Source of the DNA: JBCBTJ01 sp964597685
GTDB taxonomy: Bacteria; Pseudomonadota; Alphaproteobacteria; Caulobacterales; Hyphomonadaceae
NCBI GenBank assembly: GCA_964597685.1
Contig: CAZQZC010000149.1
Coordinates: 1-6,977 of the forward strand
DNA length: 6,977 nt
Direction: 5' to 3'
Both the position numbers and the translations under genes were made by a program. A model generated the notes under the pieces. The model ran no database searches. It had not been told where the DNA came from and saw only the letters and a program-made list of their open reading frames with translations. Shown here piece by piece: positions 1-5,236 of the stretch (position 1 is its first letter; every line of letters starts with the position of its first letter).

Positions 1-58
1 GGTTCACGATGTTCGTGGCGATCTTTCGCAAGCCGCGATACGGGCGAGACGAGACCTA
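1..58 (-). pseudogene. dxs: Continuation of the dxs frame past the TAG codon (partial at window edge)
   Basis: Read in the same frame after TAG at 56-58, codons 55 down to 2 give VSSRPYRGLRKIATNIVN with no further stop. Other Dxs proteins have at this place a block like MSAYLARLVSGRTYRSLRE, so the residues on both sides of the stop align without any shift of frame, and TAG stands where Leu is expected. One base change (TTG to TAG) would explain it. There is no start codon or ribosome binding site in these 55 bases, so this is not a separate gene. The rest of dxs lies beyond the window. Confidence 0.75.
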
Positions 59-643
59 GCGCGAGAAATAATGTCTCATGGCGCCGACGGGGGGCGCAAT
101 CGACATGTCGTTGTCGTTGAGAACGACGAGGAGCCTGGAATTGTCGGCCCCGGCATTGTTCATGGCCTCGTAAGCCATGCCGGCCGTCATGGACCCGTCT
201 CCGATCACGGCGACGACATGATTGTCCTTGCCTTGAAGATCCCGGGACTTCGCAAAGCCCAGCCCGGCGGAAATCGACGTGGCGGCGTGAGCGGCGCCGA
301 AGGGGTCGTAGTCGCTCTCGGATCGCTTTGTGAAGCCGGACAAGCCGCCGCCCTGACGCAAGGTGCGTATACGGTCCCGCCGGCCGGTCAAAATCTTGTG
401 CGGGTAGCATTGGTGGCCGACATCCCAGATGAGCTTGTCGTCTGGCGTGTCGAAGACCGCGTGTATCGCCACCGTCAACTCCACCACGCCGAGCCCGGAG
501 CCAAGATGGCCGCCGGTGACCGAGACCGCGTCAATCATCTCAGATCGCAATTCGTCGGCGATCACGCGCAATTCGTCCTTAGACTTTCCTTTAAGGTCGG
601 CGGGCGACGACACGAGATCCAGATTGGGCGTGTTGACGGTCAT
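56..643 (-). CDS. dxs: 1-deoxy-D-xylulose-5-phosphate synthase, N-terminal part, ended by an in-frame TAG
   Basis: Dxs condenses pyruvate and glyceraldehyde 3-phosphate, using thiamine diphosphate, in the first step of the MEP isoprenoid pathway in the cytoplasm. The 195 residues match the start of the family: GGHLGSGLG with the active-site region His46, WDVGHQCYPHKILTGR at about 73-88, YDPFGAAHAATSISAG at 112-127, the thiamine-diphosphate motif beginning GDGSMTAG at 148 and its Asn-containing end LNDNDMSIAPPVGAM at 175-189. Full-length Dxs has about 620-650 residues, so less than a third is present. The frame stops at TAG (56-58) in the middle of a conserved block, and the codons beyond still read as Dxs. 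GAAHAATSIS has Ala-Ala where Ser-Ser is usual. The ATG at 641-643 has a GGAGG ten bases upstream, and lies 41 nt after ispA, the usual order. Identity is very secure; whether the gene is truly broken is not. Confidence 0.93.
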   Translation of the reverse strand: MTVNTPNLDLVSSPADLKGKSKDELRVIADELRSEMIDAVSVTGGHLGSGLGVVELTVAIHAVFDTPDDKLIWDVGHQCYPHKILTGRRDRIRTLRQGGGLSGFTKRSESDYDPFGAAHAATSISAGLGFAKSRDLQGKDNHVVAVIGDGSMTAGMAYEAMNNAGADNSRLLVVLNDNDMSIAPPVGAMRHYFSR

Positions 644-653
644 AATACGGGCG

Positions 654-658
654 CCTCC
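654..658 (-). promoter_or_regulatory. Ribosome binding site of dxs
   Basis: The minus strand reads GGAGG here, ten bases before the ATG at 641-643. It fixes the dxs start and shows that dxs has its own initiation signal in the 41-nt gap after ispA. Confidence 0.7.
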
Positions 659-684
659 AGCGCTACTTGATTTCTAAACGAGCC

Positions 685-1572
685 TTAATGCTGCCTTTCG
701 AGCACATAGTCGACAGACTGAAGCAGAATTTCGGCGCGATCTCGGAAGATTGCGAGATGTTGTTTCGCTTGAGCCGCAAGCAAATGAACGCGTTGGCGCG
801 CGCCCTCGACGCCCAAAAGCGTAACAAAATTTGCTTTCCCCGCGCGCGCATCCTTGCCGGCGTCCGCCACATCGGCCTCCGCGTCGAGCAGGTCGTCGGC
901 GATCTGATAGGCCAGTCCCAAATCGTTCGCAAAGCCTGCGAGGGATTGGCGTTCAGGACCGCTCGCGCCGGCGATCAGGGTCGCCGCCTCCATGGAATAG
1001 GCGATCAGGGACCCTGTTTTCAGGCGCTGCATCCGCGCGACGGTGAACAGGTCCTCCACCGCTGCAGCGCCCAATAGATCGATCATCTGACCGCCGGCCA
1101 TGCCCCGCGCGCCTGCGGTGTCCGCCAGGCGCTCGATCAGCAGAATGCGGACATTGGGGTCGGGATGGGTGTCCTCATTCGCCAAGATTTTGAACGCGAG
1201 CGACAACAAGGCGTCGCCCGCCAGAACCGCCGTGGCTTCATCGAACGCTTTGTGGACGGTCGGCTGGCCGCGGCGGAAATCATCATCGTCCATGCACGGC
1301 AAATCGTCGTGAACGATCGAATAGGTGTGCACGCATTCCACCGCCGCCGCCGCGCGAAGCAGCGACATTTCGTCGGCGCTCAGCATCCGCCCGCATTCCA
1401 TCAGAAAAAATGGCCGCATGCGTTTGCCGTTCGCCAGCGCGGCGTGCCGCATGGCGCGCATCAGGTCGGCCTCGGGGCCTTCGGCGGGCGGGATGAGCTG
1501 GTCGAGCGCGACGGTGATCTTGTCGGCGACCTCTTCCAAGCGGTCTTCGAACGCCACCCCGTCCGGCTCCAT
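685..1572 (-). CDS. ispA: Farnesyl diphosphate synthase (geranyltranstransferase)
   Basis: A cytoplasmic prenyltransferase that joins isopentenyl diphosphate to dimethylallyl and geranyl diphosphate to make farnesyl diphosphate, the precursor of undecaprenyl phosphate, quinone tails and other isoprenoids. The 295 residues are normal for bacterial FPP synthases. Visible motifs, in order: NGKRMRP at 48-54 (diphosphate binding), the first Asp-rich motif DDLPCMDDDDFRRGQPT from 89 with the two-residue insertion typical of the bacterial short-chain type, GGQMIDL at 160-166, KTG at 186-188, the second Asp-rich motif DDLLD at 226-230, and GKANFVTLLG at 245-254. The Tyr-Ser before the first motif resembles E. 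coli IspA, supporting a C15 product, though a geranylgeranyl product cannot be excluded by eye. The start ATG shares one base with the xseB stop (TGATG) and has no clear binding site of its own, so translation is probably coupled to xseB. dxs follows 41 nt later. Confidence 0.95.
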   Translation of the reverse strand: MEPDGVAFEDRLEEVADKITVALDQLIPPAEGPEADLMRAMRHAALANGKRMRPFFLMECGRMLSADEMSLLRAAAAVECVHTYSIVHDDLPCMDDDDFRRGQPTVHKAFDEATAVLAGDALLSLAFKILANEDTHPDPNVRILLIERLADTAGARGMAGGQMIDLLGAAAVEDLFTVARMQRLKTGSLIAYSMEAATLIAGASGPERQSLAGFANDLGLAYQIADDLLDAEADVADAGKDARAGKANFVTLLGVEGARQRVHLLAAQAKQHLAIFRDRAEILLQSVDYVLERQH

Positions 1573-1817
1573 CAGTCGAATTCAGCCGGTTCGGTCTTCA
1601 CGCCGCCAGCGCCTTGCACAATCTGCTCGACTTTCAGTTCAGCGGATTTGAGGCGCGCTTCGCAATGGGCTTTCAATGCGGCGCCGCGCTCATAGATTTC
1701 GATCGATTTTTCGAGCTCCACGTCGCCTCGCTCAAGCTGGCTGACTATGCCTTCAAGCTCTCTCAGCGCGTCTTCAAAGCTCATCTTTTCGATCGGCTTC
1801 GGCTTCGCTTCCGCCAT
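1572..1817 (-). CDS. xseB: Exodeoxyribonuclease VII small subunit
   Basis: XseB is the small helical subunit that binds in several copies to XseA to form exonuclease VII, which degrades single-stranded DNA to short oligonucleotides in the cytoplasm. The 81-residue length is typical. The family core is clear: MSFEDALRELEGIVSQLERG at about residues 12-31, then DVELEKSIEIYERGAALKAH at 32-51 and a C-terminal helix with the LKSAELKVEQI block at 56-66, which predicts the usual helical hairpin. It is followed directly by ispA with a TGATG overlap; xseB-ispA-dxs is a conserved order in proteobacteria. The start is supported by GAGGAGG seven bases upstream. xseA is not in the window. Confidence 0.95.
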   Translation of the reverse strand: MAEAKPKPIEKMSFEDALRELEGIVSQLERGDVELEKSIEIYERGAALKAHCEARLKSAELKVEQIVQGAGGVKTEPAEFD

Positions 1818-1824
1818 GTCGTGG

Positions 1825-1831
1825 CCTCCTC
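1825..1831 (-). promoter_or_regulatory. Strong ribosome binding site of xseB
   Basis: The minus strand reads GAGGAGG, seven bases before the xseB ATG at 1815-1817. It is among the best Shine-Dalgarno matches in the window and fixes the xseB start. Confidence 0.75.
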
Positions 1832-1836
1832 AAGAA

Positions 1837-1859
1837 CGCTCGACCTTAATTACCGAGCG
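1837..1859 (-). promoter_or_regulatory. Small inverted repeat between the histidine phosphatase gene and xseB
   Basis: In the 48-nt gap the minus strand reads CGCTCG, then an 11-nt AT-rich loop containing TAATTA, then CGAGCG. The six-base arms are perfect and could be extended by G-U pairs at each end. The RNA hairpin would be followed by UUCUU, a poor terminator tail, just before the xseB binding site. On the same strand a TTGTGA (1866-1871) lies 17 nt before TAAGGT (1843-1848), a weak resemblance to a sigma-70 promoter that would serve xseB-ispA-dxs. Both readings are inference; the repeat itself is seen. Confidence 0.25.
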
Positions 1860-1865
1860 CGCACG

Positions 1866-2465
1866 TCACAATGCCTTGGACCGCCGCCCCGCGCGATATT
1901 CGTAGATGCGATGGCTCCAATAGCGGTCGCCGCCGTCAAACACGCACACCCATCCGAGCTTTCGCAATTCCGGCCGCAACATGCGATTGAACCAGCCATG
2001 CGCGGCGAGAAAGACCTTCCCGTCAGCCGCCAGCTCGTCCAAACGCGCTGCCGCCGCGATTGCGCGCTCGCGCGCTTGTTTGCGACTTTCGCCGTCAAGC
2101 GCGTGGCCGTTCATCCAAGCCGCGCGCGCCAGGATGTTCCATGTCTTCGGAAGATATTTCGCTTTTGGCAATTTCGGCGGCGGCAGCGGCGCTTCGTTGA
2201 ACAGGCCGCAAATGCGCGCGTCTCGCCCCGGCGCCGCCAGCGCAGCCGTTTGCTGGGCCCGCAATCGCTCGGAGGCGACAATGATAGCGGCGTTCTCAAC
2301 TTCCGACACCAAGGCGGCCGGCGGCGTCTGCCCGTCGGCCAGGCCGCCTTCTTCGTACCGAGCCCACCAGTTTTGGTACTGTCGCCAATCCAGCCTGGGT
2401 CCGGCCGCGCGATCCAACGCCGGCCGGCCATGTCGCGCGACGACGATGGGCCCCTTCGCAATCAT
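1866..2465 (-). CDS. Histidine phosphatase (phosphoglycerate mutase-like) family protein
   Basis: A probable cytoplasmic phosphatase of the histidine phosphatase superfamily, in which a histidine is transiently phosphorylated. The signature residues are visible: RHG at 11-13 with the nucleophile His12, the SERLRAQQTA segment with Arg67 at 65-74, a probable acid Glu91 in FNEAPLP, and the second catalytic His156 in LAAHGWFNR. The 199-residue length fits the small branch of the family. RHG is followed by Arg-Pro instead of the common Glu-Thr, and the Trp-rich QYQNWWARYEEGGLADGQ block at about 29-46 marks a particular subgroup. The substrate cannot be told; it may be a phospho-metabolite, a phosphoprotein or a nucleotide. 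An in-frame TGA lies 39 nt upstream of the ATG, and no better start is present, though the binding site is weak. It precedes xseB by 48 nt and may be co-transcribed with it. Confidence 0.85.
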   Translation of the reverse strand: MIAKGPIVVARHGRPALDRAAGPRLDWRQYQNWWARYEEGGLADGQTPPAALVSEVENAAIIVASERLRAQQTAALAAPGRDARICGLFNEAPLPPPKLPKAKYLPKTWNILARAAWMNGHALDGESRKQARERAIAAAARLDELAADGKVFLAAHGWFNRMLRPELRKLGWVCVFDGGDRYWSHRIYEYRAGRRSKAL

Positions 2466-2494
2466 TCCCGTTCCGACAAGTCCCTGACCTTGAG

Positions 2495-2511
2495 CGCCAA
2501 ATCACTTGGCG
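2495..2511. promoter_or_regulatory. Perfect 6-5-6 inverted repeat, possible operator
   Basis: The plus strand reads CGCCAA, a five-base spacer ATCAC, then TTGGCG. Its near edge is 29 nt upstream of the histidine phosphatase ATG (2463-2465), where a regulator could act on the start of the left operon. In a GC-rich gap such short palindromes also arise by chance, and no regulator gene is adjacent. Confidence 0.25.
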
Positions 2512-2607
2512 GCGTTGCGATCGTCACGCGGCGAACCGCCCAACACCCCGCCGCGTAGCCGCGCCGCGACATTGGGGCAAGCCGGATGGCGTATGAGAAA
2601 CCAAACC

Positions 2608-2640
2608 AAGCCGCGCTTTTGAGCTGGGCGTTGCGCGCTT
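2608..2640 (-). terminator. Weak terminator-like hairpin after lepB
   Basis: From the last two bases of the lepB stop codon the minus strand reads AAGCGCGC and, after a loop of about 16 nt, GCGCGGCTT. Eight pairs form with one bulged G. It is followed by GGTTTGGTTTCTC, which is T-rich but interrupted, so termination would be inefficient. It sits where the right block should end, which is the main argument for it. Confidence 0.3.
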
Positions 2641-3478
2641 AGAGCCCGCGCCATAAGCGTTTCGGCGGACAGTCTAGGCCCGGACCGTTGCGACAGCGCT
2701 TGGTTGTGAAGAGAACCGTCTCAGCCCGTCCGATCAAATGGTCGAAAGGCACGAAACCGACCGAGGCGTCGTCAGCGGGAACCCGTGGCGCACACCCTGC
2801 GCGCGTTATCCGTCCATCGGCGTCCGCCGGGCAGTGCCCCGACAATTCGCGGGCGTCCTTCGAATTGTCCCGATTATCGCCCATGAAGAAGACATGCCCC
2901 TCCGGTACGACGAAGACCGGGGTGTTGTCGCCGTCATATCCCTTTCGCTGCTGGTGAACGATGAAGGACTTGCCGTCGATCGTCTCCAGATATTCTTGCG
3001 CCGTGCGCGGGGAATTGTCGTTGTGGGGAACGTAGCGAACACGGCGGATGAATTCCGTCTCGACTTGCTCGCCATTCAAGATCAAGCGTTCGCCGCGCAT
3101 TTGAATCGTATCGCCCGGCAGGCCGATGACGCGCTTGATCATGACGCGCCGCCAATGGGGATGCATGAAAACGACCACGTCGCCGCGCTCTGGCAAGCCC
3201 TCAAAGATCCGGCCCTCGCCAAGGGGCAAAAACCGCCCCTCCTCCCAGGGCACCGAATAGCGTGAATACCCGTAGGCGAACTTGTTCACGACAACGCGGT
3301 CACCGACCTGGAGGTTCGGCACCATGCTCTCGGATGGGATCACGCGCTGCTCGTAGAGAAGCATGGAAAAGACGAAGAACGCCGGCACGAAGACCGCAAA
3401 CGTGGCGCCCCATTCGCGCAGCTCGCGCACGACACGTTGGCGCAACGAGGGCTTCTCTGTCGCGACGGCTTCGCTCAT
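2639..3478 (-). CDS. lepB: Signal peptidase I with a cysteine-containing insertion
   Basis: Signal peptidase I cuts signal peptides from exported proteins at the outer face of the inner membrane with a Ser-Lys dyad. A cytoplasmic head of about 23 residues is followed by one membrane helix at about 24-42. The S26 boxes are all present: IPSESMVPNL with nucleophile Ser51 (47-56), GDRVVVNKFAYG (59-70), RGDVVVF (98-104), MIKRVIGLPGD with general base Lys115 (113-123) and GDNRDNSKDAR (200-210). After this last box E. coli LepB has only two residues before GFVP; here about 30 residues intervene (211-240), including Cys216 and Cys229. Two more Cys, 262 and 270, lie in the tail. The 279 residues are otherwise normal for alphaproteobacteria. 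The start overlaps the ybjQ stop (ATGA), suggesting coupled translation. The usual neighbours rnc, era, lepA or acpS are not within the window, so it might be a second signal peptidase. Confidence 0.93.
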   Translation of the reverse strand: MSEAVATEKPSLRQRVVRELREWGATFAVFVPAFFVFSMLLYEQRVIPSESMVPNLQVGDRVVVNKFAYGYSRYSVPWEEGRFLPLGEGRIFEGLPERGDVVVFMHPHWRRVMIKRVIGLPGDTIQMRGERLILNGEQVETEFIRRVRYVPHNDNSPRTAQEYLETIDGKSFIVHQQRKGYDGDNTPVFVVPEGHVFFMGDNRDNSKDARELSGHCPADADGRITRAGCAPRVPADDASVGFVPFDHLIGRAETVLFTTKRCRNGPGLDCPPKRLWRGL

Positions 3479-3789
3479 GACAACCGCACCGCTGTGCCGT
3501 AGGCCAGAATTTCAGCCGAGCCGGCTTGGATCATAGATGTTGTAAACCGAAGACACGTCACAGCGTCCGCTCCCAAATTCTCAGCATGGCGAGCCATCCT
3601 GTCCAGCGCTTGCTCCCGGCTCTCGGCCATGAGTTTGGTGTATTCTTCGATCTCGCCGCCGACAATCGTGCGAAGTCCGGCGACGATGTCGCGGCCGAAA
3701 AACCGCGCCCGCACCACATTGCCGCGCACGACGCCTATGGTCGCCTCCACCGTCCGTCCCGGGACGGTCTCCGCCATGGTGATGATCAT
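3475..3789 (-). CDS. ybjQ: YbjQ/UPF0145 family protein
   Basis: A 104-residue member of the YbjQ (UPF0145) family, a small, widespread, pentamer-forming fold sometimes labelled a putative heavy-metal-binding domain; its cellular job is not established. The match is full length: MIIT start, PGRTVEATIGVVRGN at 10-24, GRDIVAGLRTIVGGEIEEYT at 32-51, the helix with REQALDRMARHAENLGADAV ending at 77, and SMIQAGSAEILAYGTAV at 85-101. No metal site can be pointed to; the only Cys is Cys79. A later Met at position 5 is possible, but the family begins at the first one. An AGGA that overlaps the upstream TAG stop lies seven bases before the ATG, and its own stop overlaps the lepB start, so membrane gene, ybjQ and lepB are probably translated from one message. 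Confidence 0.92.
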   Translation of the reverse strand: MIITMAETVPGRTVEATIGVVRGNVVRARFFGRDIVAGLRTIVGGEIEEYTKLMAESREQALDRMARHAENLGADAVTCLRFTTSMIQAGSAEILAYGTAVRLS

Positions 3790-3798
3790 AAGCGTGTC

Positions 3799-4062
3799 CT
3801 ATTGGTCGACATTCTTCGCGTAGTAATCGTCTTCGGCGTTGCCGAGTCTGTCGACAATAACTTTGGCCAGCAGGATGAGAAGGCCTAGACCTGCAAAGCC
3901 TGGAACGATGAGAAACAGATACACGCCTGCGCCGCTCTCTCGTGCGGCGTCCTGCACGGCCAAACCCAGGCCGAAGACAAGCGCAAGAGCATAGAACGCT
4001 CCGCCAAGCACGATCAGGCTGAGACCGACCGCCGCCCATCCTTGTGTTCTCTTGTTCGCCAT
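3799..4062 (-). CDS. Small two-helix membrane protein of unknown function
   Basis: I do not recognise this 87-residue protein. It has a short basic N-terminus (MANKRTQGW), a hydrophobic helix at about 10-36, a polar connector QDAARESGAG at 37-46, a second helix at about 47-70 and a charged tail ending in DDYYAKNVDQ. Both ends are therefore expected in the cytoplasm by the positive-inside rule. The frame is open to an upstream ATG at 4117-4119, but the ATG at 4060-4062 is preferred because GAGGAGG stands eight bases before it and the extra 19 residues would add a Cys-containing stretch ahead of a natural basic N-terminus. It ends in TAG nine nt before ybjQ, so a shared role with YbjQ at the membrane is possible but unproven. 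Confidence 0.8.
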   Translation of the reverse strand: MANKRTQGWAAVGLSLIVLGGAFYALALVFGLGLAVQDAARESGAGVYLFLIVPGFAGLGLLILLAKVIVDRLGNAEDDYYAKNVDQ

Positions 4063-4070
4063 AGGCTGCG

Positions 4071-4077
4071 CCTCCTC
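4071..4077 (-). promoter_or_regulatory. Ribosome binding site deciding the start of the 87-residue membrane protein
   Basis: The minus strand reads GAGGAGG, eight bases before the ATG at 4060-4062. It argues for this start over the in-frame ATG at 4117-4119, which has only four bases between it and the preceding stop codon. Confidence 0.65.
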
Positions 4078-4123
4078 GCCGCAGACCACGCTGAGGCCGG
4101 CGAAACCAAGGCGCCGCAACAGC

Positions 4124-5188
4124 TTAGGCCAAGCGGTACAAGGCGACGCCGTCGGCGTCCAGCTCCTTCACCACCGCGCCTTGGCGCACCAAACGATTGA
4201 GATGGGCAAGCGCTTCACCCGTCGCCATGCCCAAATTGTCGGCGTCGATCTTGCGTCCAAACAAGGCGGGAAATGTATCGATGACGCGTCGCGGCGCCTC
4301 ACCCAACCGCTTGGCCAGTCGTTTGAGGGCCTTTGCGTGGCCGTCGTGCAAACCCTGCAAACGGTGATGAGCGCCGCGGAACGGCTCGTTGTGCGCCGGC
4401 AGGACAAGCACATCCTCGGGGACGGCCGCCTTGAGCTTCAAGCAGCTCGCCATCCAATCGCCCATCGGGTCCGCATCGGGCTCGGTCGGGAAGACGGAGA
4501 CATTCGACGAGATGCGCGGCAGGAGCTGGTCGCCTGAGATCAACAGATTGAGCGTATCGCAATAGAGACAGGCATGTTCCGGCGAATGTCCGTTACCAAC
4601 GATCACGCGCCAAGCGTGTCCGCCAAGTCGAATCTCGTCGCCATCCTCAAGCCGGCGGTAAGCGTCGGGCAAGCGGCTGATCGCCCGTCCAAAGCCGCCG
4701 AACCGCGCCTTGTAGGCTTCAATCGCCTCGGGCGGCCAACCCGCTTCATGATAAAATCGCACGCCTGCGTCGGGCGCGTCACGGCCCGTATCCGCCACCA
4801 ACATACGGCAGGTGACGTATTCCAGGCGCGAGATCCAAAGCTCAGCGCCGAATTTGCGGGCGAGCCAGCCGGCGTTGCCGATATGATCGGGGTGCATGTG
4901 GGTGACGATAACGCGCCAGACTGGCCGATCCCCCAACATGCTCTCGAAGATATCGCGCCAGGCTGCTTTCGTGTCGTCCGTCGGCATGCCGGTATCGACG
5001 ATCGTCCAACCCGGCGCGCCGTCGTCGATCAGCCAGAGATTGATCCACTTCAATGAAAACGGCAGCGGCATCCGCACCCAATGCACGCCCGGCGCGACCT
5101 CAATCGTTCCCCCGACCTCGGGCGTTTCATCGCCCCACGGATAGGTGAGCGGCGCGCGGGGGTCGGTCTTGGTCTGAAATCCGTCCAT
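4124..5188 (-). CDS. Metallo-beta-lactamase-fold hydrolase
   Basis: A probable cytoplasmic, dinuclear-metal hydrolase of the glyoxalase II/LACTB2-like part of the MBL superfamily; the substrate is not evident. The metal ligands are all visible: THMHPDH at 96-102 (His97, His99, Asp101, His102), His201 in GNGHSPEH, Asp220 in SGDQLLP and His266 in PAHNEPF. An MBL beta-strand start VDTG lies at 64-67. The part after about residue 275 (HDGHAKALKRL... to RQGAVVKEL) resembles the winged-helix C-terminal domain found in these hydrolases. The 354 residues suit this two-domain type. No signal peptide is seen. Its start has no convincing Shine-Dalgarno sequence, but the N-terminal LTYPWGDETPEVGGTIEVAP block looks like the family start. 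It follows the pseudouridine synthase by 48 nt. Given the nearby crotonase and SDR, a thioesterase or lactonase role is conceivable, as inference only. Confidence 0.88.
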   Translation of the reverse strand: MDGFQTKTDPRAPLTYPWGDETPEVGGTIEVAPGVHWVRMPLPFSLKWINLWLIDDGAPGWTIVDTGMPTDDTKAAWRDIFESMLGDRPVWRVIVTHMHPDHIGNAGWLARKFGAELWISRLEYVTCRMLVADTGRDAPDAGVRFYHEAGWPPEAIEAYKARFGGFGRAISRLPDAYRRLEDGDEIRLGGHAWRVIVGNGHSPEHACLYCDTLNLLISGDQLLPRISSNVSVFPTEPDADPMGDWMASCLKLKAAVPEDVLVLPAHNEPFRGAHHRLQGLHDGHAKALKRLAKRLGEAPRRVIDTFPALFGRKIDADNLGMATGEALAHLNRLVRQGAVVKELDADGVALYRLA

Positions 5189-5236
5189 GGCGCGAATATC
5201 GCAGCCGCAGGGGAGAAGGTCGAGCGTGACGCGGGG

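Noticed and set aside
56..58. Reassignment of TAG to an amino acid in this organism
   Set aside because: TAG ends the SDR gene at the usual family C-terminus and also ends the 87-residue gene nine bases before ybjQ, so general recoding does not fit.
971..1012. Short repeated GGCGATCAGG words within ispA
   Set aside because: They lie in codons of conserved IspA sequence and have no regular spacing or further copies; no repeat element is indicated.
2528..2539. GCGG-CGAA-CCGC mini hairpin in the gap after lepB
   Set aside because: A four-base stem in a GC-rich gap is expected by chance and has no U-tract or other supporting context.
1614..2558. 314-codon plus-strand open frame
   Set aside because: It runs antisense to xseB and the histidine phosphatase gene and across the gaps between them; no family pattern is seen and the composition is that of a shadow frame.
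4063..4119. N-terminal extension of the small membrane protein from the ATG at 4117-4119
   Set aside because: Only four bases separate it from the preceding stop and no binding site is evident, while the inner ATG has a GAGGAGG at ideal spacing.
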